Shown here: positions 42,272-51,227 of the stretch, in pieces
Layout of the letters: every line of letters starts with the position of its first letter
Numbering within the stretch: position 1 is the first letter of the stretch
Assembly (NCBI GenBank): GCA_015064745.1
Contig: SVRR01000010.1
Span: forward strand, 1-57,214
Source: Oscillospiraceae bacterium
Lineage (GTDB): Bacteria; Bacillota; Clostridia; Oscillospirales; CAG-272
Length of the DNA stretch: 57,214 nt
Reading direction: 5' to 3'
Position numbers and translations under genes: made by a program
Notes under the pieces: model-generated
Told to the model about the DNA's origin: nothing
The model's database searches: none
The model's input: the letters and a program-made list of their open reading frames with translations, nothing else

Positions 42272-42790
42272 TTATTTGGGATCGTATTTTTTCATGTATG
42301 CCAAAGGCGTTTCTCCCTTGATCCTCTTGAAAACCTTGGAAAAATAAAGCGCGTCGTAGTAGCCGCAGAGCTCCGCGATCTCACGCACACTGCGCATGCC
42401 GCCCTCCATGCATTTTTCAGCGTACTCTATGCGCATCTCAGTGAGATACACGTTAAAGTTGACACCCGTATTCTTTTTAAAAAGGTAGGAGAGATATTTT
42501 TCGGTGTAGGAAAAAATATCGGCGATCTTGCGAAGCGAAAGATCGGCGTTCGTGAAATGATTTTTCATGTAAGCCAACATGCTCTCAAAGACCGTCTTGG
42601 ATTTGTCGAGCATATCCCCGCTGTCACGGTCCACGTGCAAAAAGGACAGGGTATAAAGAAGAACACTCTCGGTCAAAAGATCGGCGTTCCTCGTTGAGAT
42701 CCTGCGAATGCAATTTTGCCAAAATTCAATCAGCCACTCAAAGCCATAGAAGACGAGTCCTCCCATCTCGGGACCGCATGGCTCCACCAA
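42272..42790 (-). CDS. AraC-family regulator, N-terminally incomplete
   Basis: The 172 residues end with a full AraC DNA-binding domain (about 70-170): two HTH units, LSLRKIADIFSYTEKYLSYLF and VREIAELCGYYDALYFSKVF, and the GETPLAYMK tail. The usual ~150-residue sensing domain is largely missing. No ATG or ribosome site exists in frame; the best start is TTG at 42790. The frame stays open and family-like back to 42835. An ATG at 42839 is followed by A7; with one A less it would read MKKPKYLAFTGERAFRLVEP in frame. Either truncated, or split by a homopolymer indel. It probably regulates the adjacent Gfo/Idh gene. Confidence 0.7.
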   Translation of the reverse strand: MVEPCGPEMGGLVFYGFEWLIEFWQNCIRRISTRNADLLTESVLLYTLSFLHVDRDSGDMLDKSKTVFESMLAYMKNHFTNADLSLRKIADIFSYTEKYLSYLFKKNTGVNFNVYLTEMRIEYAEKCMEGGMRSVREIAELCGYYDALYFSKVFKRIKGETPLAYMKKYDPK

Positions 42791-42855
42791 ACGAAAGGCA
42801 CGTTCTCCCGTAAAAGCAAGATATTTGGGTTTTTTTCATTATAAAAAAGGTTTTT

Positions 42856-43749
42856 TTACATAATCAAATCATTTTTCAAATGCAAAAAAACTTCATCCGC
42901 AATTTCGGAAATACAAAGCTCCTCCTCTTTTTCCACCGAACGAAGACGGGTGCGCTTCGGCAGTCCCCAAACGTCAAAAAAGCGGGGGCCGAACCATTCG
43001 TTTTTCTTCGTTTCCTCGAAAACGCCTGCTAAGAGAGAGAGCACAGCGCGGCGAGGGCGCATGAAGATGACGCGCATGGGATATTTGATAAGAGCATAGA
43101 CGAGCTTTGGGTAATGCGCGGTAATATTCGTCGCGGTAATGCCGGGATGCGTTACGGCAAGCGTCACCGCCGTTTCCTTCTCAAAAAGTGCGTAGAGGGA
43201 AAACATTAAGTAACGCTTTGCGTTTCCGTAGACGCGCGACGCCGCTGTGCGTGTATGAAAATCAATATCGTTTTCATCAATTTTCGAATACCGATGCGCG
43301 ATACTACCCACCGCCATCACGTGTCCGCCGCGCAGCCGCATCGCGGGCAAAAGAGAACGGATAATATAATACGGGGAAACAAAATTGATTTGATATACGT
43401 TGTCATAGCCCGTCGAGCAGATCTTCCTCGGAATGCTGTACGCGCCCGCGTTATGGATAAAGATATCGGGCGGTGCTTCAATAAGCTGTTCCGTTGCGCT
43501 CTTTACGCTTTCCCATTCAGAAAGATCGAGAGTAATACAGGTAATGCTTGCTGTAGGAACGAGTGAAAGAAGCATCTCACGGTTTTGCTCGGAACGCGCG
43601 CGATTGCGGTCAAGCAGGATCAGTGACGCGCCCAAGCACACAAGATGCTTAGAAAGAACAAGCCCCAGCCCGCCCGTGCTGCCCGTAAGTGCCACCGTCT
43701 TGCCGTCAAGTCTTTTTGTGTTTTTTGCAAGCCACGTTTTAATAGTCAT
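42856..43749 (-). CDS. Short-chain dehydrogenase (retinol dehydrogenase-like)
   Basis: A 297-residue SDR with TGSTGGLG cofactor loop, FIHNAGAY, and YGNAKRYLMF carrying the catalytic tyrosine and lysine, then VTHPGITATNI. This is the pattern of the retinol-dehydrogenase/WW-oxidoreductase-like branch. The ATG at 43749 overlaps the stop of the ATPase gene upstream and has a GAGG site; an upstream in-frame start is less likely. Last gene of a helicase-ATPase-SDR run. Substrate unknown. Confidence 0.85.
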   Translation of the reverse strand: MTIKTWLAKNTKRLDGKTVALTGSTGGLGLVLSKHLVCLGASLILLDRNRARSEQNREMLLSLVPTASITCITLDLSEWESVKSATEQLIEAPPDIFIHNAGAYSIPRKICSTGYDNVYQINFVSPYYIIRSLLPAMRLRGGHVMAVGSIAHRYSKIDENDIDFHTRTAASRVYGNAKRYLMFSLYALFEKETAVTLAVTHPGITATNITAHYPKLVYALIKYPMRVIFMRPRRAVLSLLAGVFEETKKNEWFGPRFFDVWGLPKRTRLRSVEKEEELCISEIADEVFLHLKNDLIM

Positions 43750-44357
43750 TCTTCTGCCTCGCTCAAAACGCTTGTCAGCGTGTCGCACAAACGCTCTATT
43801 TTGTCGGAAAAGCCACCCTCGTTATCCAACACGAATCGTTTGGGGTGCCCCGACCATGCAAAAAGAAGACGATCATCGACAAGACGTGCTTCCTCGGGCG
43901 TTTCGGTTCGCGCCGTATTATTGGCGGTGCTGTAAAATTCTTCCGCCCCCTTAGCCGCCGTCACAAGATGAAACACGGCATCGTAGCGGCTGATATAGTC
44001 ATCAAGAGTATCTCCGCGCGCGGCAAGACAAGTAAAAAACTCTTCTTCCGTCATATAGGCACGGTTGTCGAGAAGCCCCCTGTCGCAGACAATCAAAAGC
44101 TTATCGGTATCCATTCCCCGAGCGGCGGCAAGGAAGATCTCCTCCTTTTGCATCTGCAAGGCGATCTGAAAGCTCTGATAGGCGGCGTTCGTCTTACAGG
44201 TCCAAGGCGCGACACCTCCGCTTATCAACTCGGTTGCCGTTTCTCCGACAGTCAGAACACGGTATCCGAGCGCTTCCGCCGTCTCCTTGATATACGAGAG
44301 GGCGGTGGATTTTCCGCCGCACGGTCCTCCCGTGACTGCAATTTTTTTAATTTTCAT
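43746..44357 (-). CDS. AAA_28/NadR-like P-loop ATPase or kinase
   Basis: A 203-residue single-domain P-loop protein: VTGGPCGGKST near residue 8, then GETATELISGG, LIVCDRGLLDNRAYM (Walker B-like) and FHLVTAAKGAEEFY. This matches the AAA_28 family (related to Ttd14 and NadR kinases). The function in bacteria is not established. A GGGAGG site picks the ATG at 44357. It is 14 bp from the helicase gene and overlaps the SDR gene. Confidence 0.83.
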   Translation of the reverse strand: MKIKKIAVTGGPCGGKSTALSYIKETAEALGYRVLTVGETATELISGGVAPWTCKTNAAYQSFQIALQMQKEEIFLAAARGMDTDKLLIVCDRGLLDNRAYMTEEEFFTCLAARGDTLDDYISRYDAVFHLVTAAKGAEEFYSTANNTARTETPEEARLVDDRLLFAWSGHPKRFVLDNEGGFSDKIERLCDTLTSVLSEAEE

Positions 44358-44371
44358 ACTGCCTCCCATGA

Positions 44372-46717
44372 TCATTCTTGACTGTCAACCTCTTGCCAAA
44401 AGTGTGTGAGCAAGGCGGTGAGAGAGGGACGGTCACCCACGTATTTGAGTCCGCGCCATGTAGGGGGAAACACACGTCGGCAAGCTTCATCGCGCAATCG
44501 GTCATCAATGAGCACCGCGATGCCTCTGTCGTCCTCACGGCGAATAACACGTCCTGCCGCTTGCAGAATACGGTTAAGCCCGGGATAGAGATAGGCGTAT
44601 TCCTTGCCCTCACCGTAAAGGTCTCCGTAATACGAGGATATCAGCTCTCTTTCCGCACTGATACCGGGAAGCCCCACACCGATAACGACGGTGCCGATGA
44701 GCCGCCCGCCCACAAGGTCGACACCCTCGGAAAAGATTCCGCCGCTGACACAAAAGCCAACGAAGTAGCCCTTGCCGTCCTCGGCAAAATTGGCGAGGAA
44801 CGCCTCTCTCTCGGCCGTGGTCATGCTCCGCTTTTGGACTGCCATGGGGGTTTTCGGGGTTAGCGCGTGAAACGCCTCTGCCACCGCCTCCATATAATCG
44901 TAGGAGGGACAAAAGACCATATAATTGCCGCGGCGCGGCTTCATCGCGGTCACGATGACACGCGCGATCTCGGGGAGCGTGTCCTCTCTTGCTGAGGCGC
45001 GCACCGAAATTTTATCCATAATACCAACACAAAGCGCGCCGTTTTCAAAGGGTGAGGGTACCTCGATCTTCACGCTTTTGCGGTTGCCCGCGATCAAGGA
45101 GCGATAATAATCAATAGGGGACAAGGTCGCCGAAAAAAAGACGGCACCCTTGCCGAGAGAAAGCCTCTCCCCAATGCGCTCGGACGGGTCAATGCAAAAA
45201 AAACGCAAAAGACGCGCGTCGTCCTGTCTTTGGGCATAGGTGAGAAAACGGCTGTCGTAGGCTTCAAGCCTTTCAAGAAAGCCGCAAAGAGACAAAATAA
45301 CACTTCTCTTTTCTTTGGCGTGCGGAACAAGCGGGGATATTCTTTGCTTTTCAAGAGCAACCCTTCCCTCGCGAAGAAGCTCTGCGTAAGCAGAGGGAAA
45401 ATTGGCGGCGCGGGCAAAGCCGTAAAGGTGTCCGTCCTCCCTCTCGCGAAGGTCATCCCGCAGAAGATGGTCGACCGTTTTGACAAATCCGCGGCAAAGA
45501 CGGGTAAGCACGGTTTTTCTCTCCGCATCATCCTCAAAGACCGATATTGCCCCCTCGAAAAACGCCGTATCCAGTGTGCCCGAATAGGTCTCTCTGGCAC
45601 GGTCAGGCAGGTTGTGCGCCTCGTCCACGAGGAAGAAGCTTTCTCTGTCCGTGGGGAAAAGCCCTGTGGGAGAGGCATTCGGGTCAAAAAGGTAGTTGTA
45701 GTCGCCGATCACAAGATCGGCGTACTTGCCGTAAGCGACGGCAAGGCGATACGGGCAGGTCCCATGCTTGACGGCGGTGAAGGAAAGCTCACGCTCCCCC
45801 ACCACGGGAAGTCTTTTTTCGACAAGCTCCGAGAGCGCCGCCGTAAGATTTTTTGAAGCAGAAGCACGGCGGTGGCAGCTTCCGCATTCGCCACGCGCTT
45901 CTCTTTCGGCGCACATGCGTTCCTTAGCGACCAGGTGCAAGGCACGCAGCTTCATGCCCTTTGCCGTCAAAAGCGAAACCGCTTCGCAGGCGGCGCGCGC
46001 CGAGGTGTTCTTTGGCGTGAGGTAAAAAAGCTTTCTTATATGTCCCTGCCCCATAGCACGAAGCGCGGGGAAAAGTGCCGCCATGGTCTTTCCCGTTCCC
46101 GTGGGTGCCATCGCAAACAGCATCTCTCCCTGCTTGGCAGCGGTATAGACAGCACTCATCATATCCTTTTGCCCTTCCCTCACATCGGGATAGGGGAAGG
46201 CGACGGAAAGGAAGGAGGGTAAGCGCTCGGTAACGCGCTCCATCTCGTAGGAGGCGTCTTGCACGAGAGATGTAAGAAGGCGGGCAAAGAATTTTTCTAA
46301 CGAAAGGGTGTCGGGTGCTTCACACAGTTGAGTGACAGTTCCCTTTTCGTCCTCAAGGTAAAAGCAGAAGGAGACTTTGCCCCTATCCGAAAAAGCATAG
46401 CAAAGCACAAAGCCAAGGGCGCGCAAAAGGCGTGTCTCCTCCTTTTTTCCTTCGGCGTCACGGGCAGAAAGACGGAAACGGCGGGAAAGCACCGTACCGC
46501 CGTCCGCATCACGCAAGTGTGCGCGGGCGGTAACCTCCGCGGAAAAGGCGGGAATAGCAAAGGCTGCCGTCGTCATTGTGTTTTCCCCGTCAAGGGGGAG
46601 TGCGGGCAGTGCTTCGGGAAAGCCGAAGGGCGCGTCGTGTCCGAGGCGGGCGGAGGCAAGGCTTACCAGCTCCTCCGCCGTAAGACGGAGGATTTTTTCT
46701 TTTGCATCAAACTTCAT
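44372..46717 (-). CDS. DinG/XPD-like ATP-dependent DNA helicase with iron-sulfur cluster
   Basis: A 781-residue superfamily 2 helicase. An N-terminal ~170-residue extension is unassigned. Walker A is PTGTGK (K210). Four cysteines, C269, C278, C281 and C321, fit the [4Fe-4S] site of XPD/DinG helicases. The DEAH box is at 365-368. The C-terminal motor has SATLSPIDYY and QAAGRVIRREDDRG (motif VI). Such enzymes unwind DNA 5' to 3' in repair. An AAGGAG site precedes the ATG. Confidence 0.9.
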   Translation of the reverse strand: MKFDAKEKILRLTAEELVSLASARLGHDAPFGFPEALPALPLDGENTMTTAAFAIPAFSAEVTARAHLRDADGGTVLSRRFRLSARDAEGKKEETRLLRALGFVLCYAFSDRGKVSFCFYLEDEKGTVTQLCEAPDTLSLEKFFARLLTSLVQDASYEMERVTERLPSFLSVAFPYPDVREGQKDMMSAVYTAAKQGEMLFAMAPTGTGKTMAALFPALRAMGQGHIRKLFYLTPKNTSARAACEAVSLLTAKGMKLRALHLVAKERMCAEREARGECGSCHRRASASKNLTAALSELVEKRLPVVGERELSFTAVKHGTCPYRLAVAYGKYADLVIGDYNYLFDPNASPTGLFPTDRESFFLVDEAHNLPDRARETYSGTLDTAFFEGAISVFEDDAERKTVLTRLCRGFVKTVDHLLRDDLREREDGHLYGFARAANFPSAYAELLREGRVALEKQRISPLVPHAKEKRSVILSLCGFLERLEAYDSRFLTYAQRQDDARLLRFFCIDPSERIGERLSLGKGAVFFSATLSPIDYYRSLIAGNRKSVKIEVPSPFENGALCVGIMDKISVRASAREDTLPEIARVIVTAMKPRRGNYMVFCPSYDYMEAVAEAFHALTPKTPMAVQKRSMTTAEREAFLANFAEDGKGYFVGFCVSGGIFSEGVDLVGGRLIGTVVIGVGLPGISAERELISSYYGDLYGEGKEYAYLYPGLNRILQAAGRVIRREDDRGIAVLIDDRLRDEACRRVFPPTWRGLKYVGDRPSLTALLTHFWQEVDSQE

Positions 46718-46750
46718 GAAAAAATTCTCCTTATTTTTTTGAAAAAGGGC

Positions 46751-46779
46751 TTGCTTTTTTGGAAAAGATGTGTTATAAT
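46751..46779 (+). promoter_or_regulatory. Promoter of the tRNA-Val pair
   Basis: TTGCTT, 17 bp, TATAAT with TG-T extended -10, 16 bp before the first tRNA. Confidence 0.75.
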
Positions 46780-46795
46780 GGCTAGGCGACGAAAC

Positions 46796-46872
46796 GGAGG
46801 CATAGCTCAGTCGGTTAGAGCACTTGCTTCACATGCAAGGGGTCATAGGTTCGAGTCCTATTGTCTCCACCA
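46796..46872 (+). tRNA. tRNA-Val (anticodon CAC)
   Basis: 77 nt with encoded CCA. Acceptor GGAGGCA/TGTCTCC, anticodon stem CTTGC/GCAAG with loop TTCACAT, T-arm ATAGG-TTCGAGT-CCTAT. All stems pair. Confidence 0.95.
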
Positions 46873-46893
46873 TCGTTTCCGCGTCATATATTT

Positions 46894-46970
46894 GGAGGCA
46901 TAGCTCAGTTGGTTAGAGTACTTGCTTGACATGCAAGGGGTCACTGGTTCGAGTCCAGTTGTCTCCACCA
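46894..46970 (+). tRNA. tRNA-Val (anticodon GAC)
   Basis: 77 nt with encoded CCA. Same acceptor and anticodon stems as the upstream copy; loop TTGACAT, T-arm ACTGG-TTCGAGT-CCAGT. The pair probably arose by tandem duplication. Confidence 0.95.
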
Positions 46971-46972
46971 AG

Positions 46973-46998
46973 ACCTACACAAACGTGTAGGTTTTTTC
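46973..46998 (+). terminator. Terminator after the tRNA-Val pair
   Basis: Stem ACCTACAC / GTGTAGGT around AAAC with T6. Confidence 0.85.
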
Positions 46999-47016
46999 TT
47001 TGGAAAGGGGGAGCTT

Positions 47017-47991
47017 ATGAATAAACAAAGAGTGTTCGGCACGGCGCTGCTCGTCGTGACCGCCTTCATCTGGGGGCTTGGCTTCCCGATGCAATCCATG
47101 GCACTTGCCCACGTCGGGGCGGCAACGCTGACCTGTGTAAGAAACGTGATCGCGGGCTTTTTCTTGCTTGCCCTCATTCCCATCTTTGACAAACTGAACA
47201 AAGAAAGCCAAAGACATCTTTTCATACGCAAGGAAAAGGGCTTTGCCCTCGGCTTTACCAAAAGGGAGCTTTTGGGCGGCGTGCTTTGCGGACTTTTGCT
47301 CGGCACGGCGACCACCCTCCAACAGTTGGGGCTTGCCACCGAGGAGACCGATTCGGGCAAGGCGGCATTCATCACCGCGCTCTACATGGTCATCGTACCC
47401 TTGCTTGGTATGCTTCGCAAAAGATTTCCCTCCCGCCGTGTCTTTTTCAGCGTAGGGCTTGCTGTGCTCGGCTCATATTTTTTAACTGCCAATATCGTCT
47501 TCACAGGCAAGGGGCTTGGGGGCTTTTTCTCGTCCCTTTTGCACAGCGGCTTTCATTTCGCCTACGGTGACCTGATGGTCTTCCTTTGTGCCTTTGTTTT
47601 CGCGTTGCACGTATTCGTTATCGATCTGTTTTCCACCGAAACGGACGGCGTGCGTATGTCCTGCGTGCAGTTTTTCACCGCCTCGCTCATCACCCTTCCC
47701 GTAATGCTCCTTGCCGAGGACGTAAGCCTTTCGGGAATCCTTTGTGCCGCACTCCCCATTCTGTATTTGGGCATTTTTTCGAGTGGCGTTGCTTATACGG
47801 GGCAGATCGTCGGACAAAAATACGTAGAAGTAACGGTGGCGACCCTTGTTTTGTCCTTGGAATCGGTGTTCGGCGCACTCGGCGGTGCCGTTCTCTTAAA
47901 CGAAACCAAAACACCCCTCCAGCTTTTCGGGTGTCTCGTGGTGCTCGGTGCCGTCGTGCTCGCGCAGTTGCCTACCAAAAATAAAAAATAA
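47017..47991 (+). CDS. EamA/DMT family transporter
   Basis: A 324-residue membrane protein with ten hydrophobic segments in two EamA repeats. The first begins LVVTAFIWGLGFPMQSMAL and the second ends VTVATLVLSLESVFGALGGAVLLNE, the family's signature. Members export amino acids or metabolites; the substrate is not predictable. GGGGGAG site. Downstream of the tRNA terminator, so it needs readthrough or its own weak promoter. Confidence 0.88.
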   Translation: MNKQRVFGTALLVVTAFIWGLGFPMQSMALAHVGAATLTCVRNVIAGFFLLALIPIFDKLNKESQRHLFIRKEKGFALGFTKRELLGGVLCGLLLGTATTLQQLGLATEETDSGKAAFITALYMVIVPLLGMLRKRFPSRRVFFSVGLAVLGSYFLTANIVFTGKGLGGFFSSLLHSGFHFAYGDLMVFLCAFVFALHVFVIDLFSTETDGVRMSCVQFFTASLITLPVMLLAEDVSLSGILCAALPILYLGIFSSGVAYTGQIVGQKYVEVTVATLVLSLESVFGALGGAVLLNETKTPLQLFGCLVVLGAVVLAQLPTKNKK

Positions 47992-48000
47992 ATTTCCCCG

Positions 48001-48030
48001 CGCGCTGTCAGTCCGACAGCGCGTTTTTTT
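48001..48030 (+). terminator. Terminator of the EamA gene
   Basis: Stem CGCGCTGTC / GACAGCGCG with T7; it overlaps the convergent rluD stop. Confidence 0.85.
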
Positions 48031-48958
48031 CTAAAATGGCGCGCAAGGCTTCAAATTCCTTCGGCAAGGGGGAAGAGAATGAGACCCTCTCGCCGCTTGA
48101 CGGATGAATAAAGGAGATGCGCTCGGCGTGCAGTGCCTGTCCCGAAAGCAACGCGGCATGCTTTTTTTCAAAGGGTGTCTTGCCGCCGCCGTAAACAGTG
48201 TCTCCCAAAAGCGGATGCCCGAGGCTTGCCATATGTACGCGGATCTGATGTGTCCTGCCCGTTTCCAGACGAAGAGAAAGCTCACTGACGCTTCCGTATC
48301 TTGCAAGCACGGTATAGTGCGTCACCGCTTCCTTTGCCGTGTGGGCACCGTCACGAATGACCGCCATTTTTTTGCGATCCACGGGGTGTCTTCCGATGGG
48401 AGCGTCTACCGTTCCCGTATCGGTCTTAAAGCCGCCCTGCACAAGAGCGCGGTACTCTCTGTAAAGGCTGTGATCCTCGAGCTGAGCGGCAAGCGCTCTG
48501 TGAGAGGCATCGGTCTTTGCCACGACGAGCAGCCCGCTCGTGTCCTTATCGATGCGGTGCACGATCCCCGGACGCGCAACACCGCCGATGCCGGACAGCG
48601 AGTCGCCGCAATGATAAAGCAGGGCGTTAACGAGTGTACCGTCCTCATTCCCCGCGGCGGGATGCACGACCATGCCCTTGGGCTTGTTGATGACGAGCAG
48701 ATCGGCATCCTCGTAGATAATATCTAACGGAATATTTTGTGCCGCAACCTCATACGGCTGCACCTCGGGACGTGTTACTCCTACAACAGCACCCGAAGGA
48801 AGCGGCGTTTTCTTGCCCGTTTGTGTTCGTCCGTCAACCGTAGCGCAGCCGTCCTCGATAAGCCTTACCGCAGCACTGCGGGAAAGATCGGTATGTGCGG
48901 CGAGAAAGGCATCAAGCCGACACCCCTCCTCCGTCACGTCAACGATGTATTCCTCCAT
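48008..48958 (-). CDS. rluD: Ribosomal large subunit pseudouridine synthase, RluD family
   Basis: A 316-residue enzyme that makes pseudouridines in 23S rRNA. An S4 RNA-binding domain (about 12-70) precedes the catalytic domain. The signature HRIDKDTSGLLV holds the catalytic D137, and RLETGRTHQIRVHMA lies near 240. It directly follows lspA, the usual order in Firmicutes. RluA-family members are hard to tell apart, but the N-terminal S4 domain and the lspA neighbour favour RluD. Confidence 0.9.
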   Translation of the reverse strand: MEEYIVDVTEEGCRLDAFLAAHTDLSRSAAVRLIEDGCATVDGRTQTGKKTPLPSGAVVGVTRPEVQPYEVAAQNIPLDIIYEDADLLVINKPKGMVVHPAAGNEDGTLVNALLYHCGDSLSGIGGVARPGIVHRIDKDTSGLLVVAKTDASHRALAAQLEDHSLYREYRALVQGGFKTDTGTVDAPIGRHPVDRKKMAVIRDGAHTAKEAVTHYTVLARYGSVSELSLRLETGRTHQIRVHMASLGHPLLGDTVYGGGKTPFEKKHAALLSGQALHAERISFIHPSSGERVSFSSPLPKEFEALRAILEKNALSD

Positions 48959-48991
48959 AGAAGCTCCCTTTCTGCAAAAAAAGAGGAAACG

Positions 48992-49543
48992 TCAAGCTTC
49001 CTCCCTTTGCGCGTTAAGTCTCTTTTTTCTCGGAAAAAGGGGCAAAAGCAAATGCAAGGCAAGAAGCACCGCCCCAACCGTCACAAAGCTGTCCGCCACG
49101 TTGAAGACAGCGAAATTGATAAGCCTTACGTCAATAAAATCCACAACGTAGCCGAGTGCCAAGCGGTCAATCATGTTTCCGATACCGCCCGATACGATAA
49201 GAGAAAGAGCGACACCGCCGAGCGCATTAAGCGGCGGATAGGTGCCATCCTCCCGTTTTTCGGACATGTAGGAAACACCGCGGAACAAATAGGCACCGAG
49301 CGCCAAAATAGCTACGGTAGAGAAAACAAGGAACACCCAACGGTGGTTTTTCAGCATACCGAAGGCGGCGCCCGTGTTTTCGACGTAAGTCAAGTGTAAA
49401 ACACCCTCCCAAAGCGGCAGGGTGGCACGTATGGAAAGAAATTTTACAGCAAGCGCCTTTGAAAGCTGATCAAGCACGATGCCCAAAAGCAAAATCGCGC
49501 CGTACAGTATCCGAAGACGGTTGCTTTTCGATAATTTTTGCAT
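48992..49543 (-). CDS. lspA: Lipoprotein signal peptidase (signal peptidase II)
   Basis: A 183-residue membrane aspartic protease that cleaves prolipoproteins after lipidation. It has four hydrophobic segments. The catalytic aspartates are D126 in GNMIDRLALGYVVDF and D151 in FNVADSF; VENTGAAFGML is also present. It would process the lipoproteins seen at 15650 and 21839. A slightly long loop (SYMSEKREDGTYPPL) occurs near 91-105. Confidence 0.95.
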   Translation of the reverse strand: MQKLSKSNRLRILYGAILLLGIVLDQLSKALAVKFLSIRATLPLWEGVLHLTYVENTGAAFGMLKNHRWVFLVFSTVAILALGAYLFRGVSYMSEKREDGTYPPLNALGGVALSLIVSGGIGNMIDRLALGYVVDFIDVRLINFAVFNVADSFVTVGAVLLALHLLLPLFPRKKRLNAQREEA

Positions 49544-49558
49544 AGTTTCCTCGTAAAA

Positions 49559-49852
49559 TTACGGCAAGGGCAGTGCGGGGAGCATGCTTGATATCACGCC
49601 CAGCAAAAGAAACGCCACAAAAAACGAAAGATCGATCGGTAGGCGCGCAAGGGCGGGTATCCGTGACAAAAGCATCCGCACGGGCAAAACGATAGGGGAG
49701 GTGATGGCTGTGAGTACCACCATGATCATGCGATCCTCGGGCATAAACCACGAAAGGATAGCTTCAAGAAACATGGCAATGTATAAAAGATTTAAAACGA
49801 TCGCTACCGATGCCGCAAGAACATAAAGCAATATTTGCACGTTAGTTGTCAC
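49559..49852 (-). CDS. yggT: YggT family membrane protein
   Basis: A 97-residue protein with two hydrophobic helices flanking WFMPEDRMIM and ITSPIVLPVRMLL, the YggT signature. It overlaps the end of sepF by 11 bp. Its role is probably in cell division or envelope maintenance (context). Confidence 0.88.
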   Translation of the reverse strand: MTTNVQILLYVLAASVAIVLNLLYIAMFLEAILSWFMPEDRMIMVVLTAITSPIVLPVRMLLSRIPALARLPIDLSFFVAFLLLGVISSMLPALPLP

Positions 49853-50261
49853 CCACGGGCGTAGGAACGTGCGATTCGCTCACGTCCACGTTGCTGGGCG
49901 TGATAATGTAGGTGTTCTCTGTCACACGGCGCACCTGACCGCCGATGGAAAAGGCGACGCCCGAAAGAAAGTCGAGGATCCTTCTTCTGACCTCCTTGTT
50001 GGCGTCGTTGAGGTCAAGCACCACGGTGCAGTGGTTGAGCAGATGCTCCGCTACGCCGACAACATCCTCATATTTCTCGGAGTGGACGACCTTAAGTTCA
50101 AGACTTCCGCCGCCAATGCCCATACCGGTAGGTGCGGGGTCAAGGGGAAACTCCTCGGCTTCCTGCTCGGTGACCTCCTCTAAGGTCTCGGTTTCGAGCC
50201 CTGCATCATAAAAATCGTCCTCTTCTCCGAAGTGTCCGTTTTTCTTACCAAAAAAGTTCAT
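49842..50261 (-). CDS. sepF: Cell division protein SepF
   Basis: A 139-residue protein. An acidic N-terminal linker follows a short MNFFGKK start (membrane-targeting helix is poor). The C-terminal domain contains VVLDLNDANKEVRRRILDFLSGVAFSIGGQVRRV, the SepF dimerisation core that bundles FtsZ and anchors it. It follows yggS by 59 bp and overlaps yggT. Confidence 0.92.
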   Translation of the reverse strand: MNFFGKKNGHFGEEDDFYDAGLETETLEEVTEQEAEEFPLDPAPTGMGIGGGSLELKVVHSEKYEDVVGVAEHLLNHCTVVLDLNDANKEVRRRILDFLSGVAFSIGGQVRRVTENTYIITPSNVDVSESHVPTPVGDN

Positions 50262-50320
50262 ACCGTTTATCCTTTCACAAATTTTTATAGTGCCTCTCTG
50301 CTGTGGGCAGAGAAATGTCC

Positions 50321-51016
50321 TTATTTCCGAAAGAGCGCCCGTCCGACACGAATGACCGTCGCGCCCTCTTCAAGTGCCGTTTCAAAGCTCTCGCTCATTC
50401 CCATGGAAAGCACAGGCTCACCCGAAAGCATACCGCTCTCACAAAGGCGGCGGAAGATCGCCGCCGTTTCGCGAAAGAAGGGGCGATACGCCTCCTTGTC
50501 CGTGCAAACGGGAGCCATCGTCATCACACCGGAAAGAACGACGTGCGGATAATTCTTTTTCACCTCTTCGGCAAATGCCTCCGCCATCTCGGGCAATATG
50601 CCTCCCTTTGCCTCTTCCCTTCCGCTGTTGATCTCGATCAAAACACGCGTATAGATTTCTCTTTTCGCCGATTGCTTTTCAATTTCGGCGGCAAGGCGAA
50701 GCGAGTCCAGCGAATGGATGAGCGCGCATTTTCCCGCAATATACTTTACCTTATTGGTCTGCAAGGAGCCTATCAGGTGCATTTCGGGCCGCTCACCGTC
50801 CGAAAACATCTCATATCTTTCAAGAAAAAGCGACGTTCGGTTTTCCGCGATAGCGGCTTGTCCGAAGTCTTCAACGATTGCGCGCACCTCTTCCGAGGCG
50901 GCGCTTTTTGTCACGGCGAGAAGACGCGGTGCGGGGATACCAAGCTGTAAAGCACGCGCTTCGCAGGTCTCACGGATACGCATTAAGTTATCCTTGATGT
51001 ATGCGTACGGATGCAT
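50321..51016 (-). CDS. yggS: YggS-type pyridoxal phosphate homeostasis protein
   Basis: A 231-residue single-domain PLP-binding protein (alanine racemase barrel fold). The PLP lysine is in LLAVTKSAA near residue 37; HLIGSLQTNKVKYI, LSMGMSESFE and GATVIRVGRALF complete the pattern. It controls PLP and amino acid balance rather than acting as an enzyme. GAGGGGGG ribosome site; first gene of the division operon. Confidence 0.93.
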   Translation of the reverse strand: MHPYAYIKDNLMRIRETCEARALQLGIPAPRLLAVTKSAASEEVRAIVEDFGQAAIAENRTSLFLERYEMFSDGERPEMHLIGSLQTNKVKYIAGKCALIHSLDSLRLAAEIEKQSAKREIYTRVLIEINSGREEAKGGILPEMAEAFAEEVKKNYPHVVLSGVMTMAPVCTDKEAYRPFFRETAAIFRRLCESGMLSGEPVLSMGMSESFETALEEGATVIRVGRALFRK

Positions 51017-51056
51017 GGCGTGCCCCCCTCTTCTCTTTGGCTTTTCTATATATTGT

Positions 51057-51086
51057 ATTATATCACATCCGTTTGTCGCATTTCAA
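51057..51086 (-). promoter_or_regulatory. Promoter of the yggS-sepF-yggT-lspA-rluD operon
   Basis: On the minus strand: TTGAAA, 18 bp, TATAAT. Confidence 0.65.
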
Positions 51087-51166
51087 GTGTTTTTGGAAAA
51101 AGGAAGAAAAAACTTTTCTTTTTTTTGATTTCCCCGAAAAAATAAAAAGATTTCCCCCGCTACCTG

Positions 51167-51195
51167 TTGCAAAACAGAACGTAATATGATAAAAT
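51167..51195 (+). promoter_or_regulatory. Promoter of mrnC-hisS
   Basis: TTGCAA, 17 bp, TAAAAT with a TG upstream of the -10. Confidence 0.65.
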
Positions 51196-51227
51196 ATAAA
51201 AAGAAAACGTAAAGGGGGCATCAAAAG

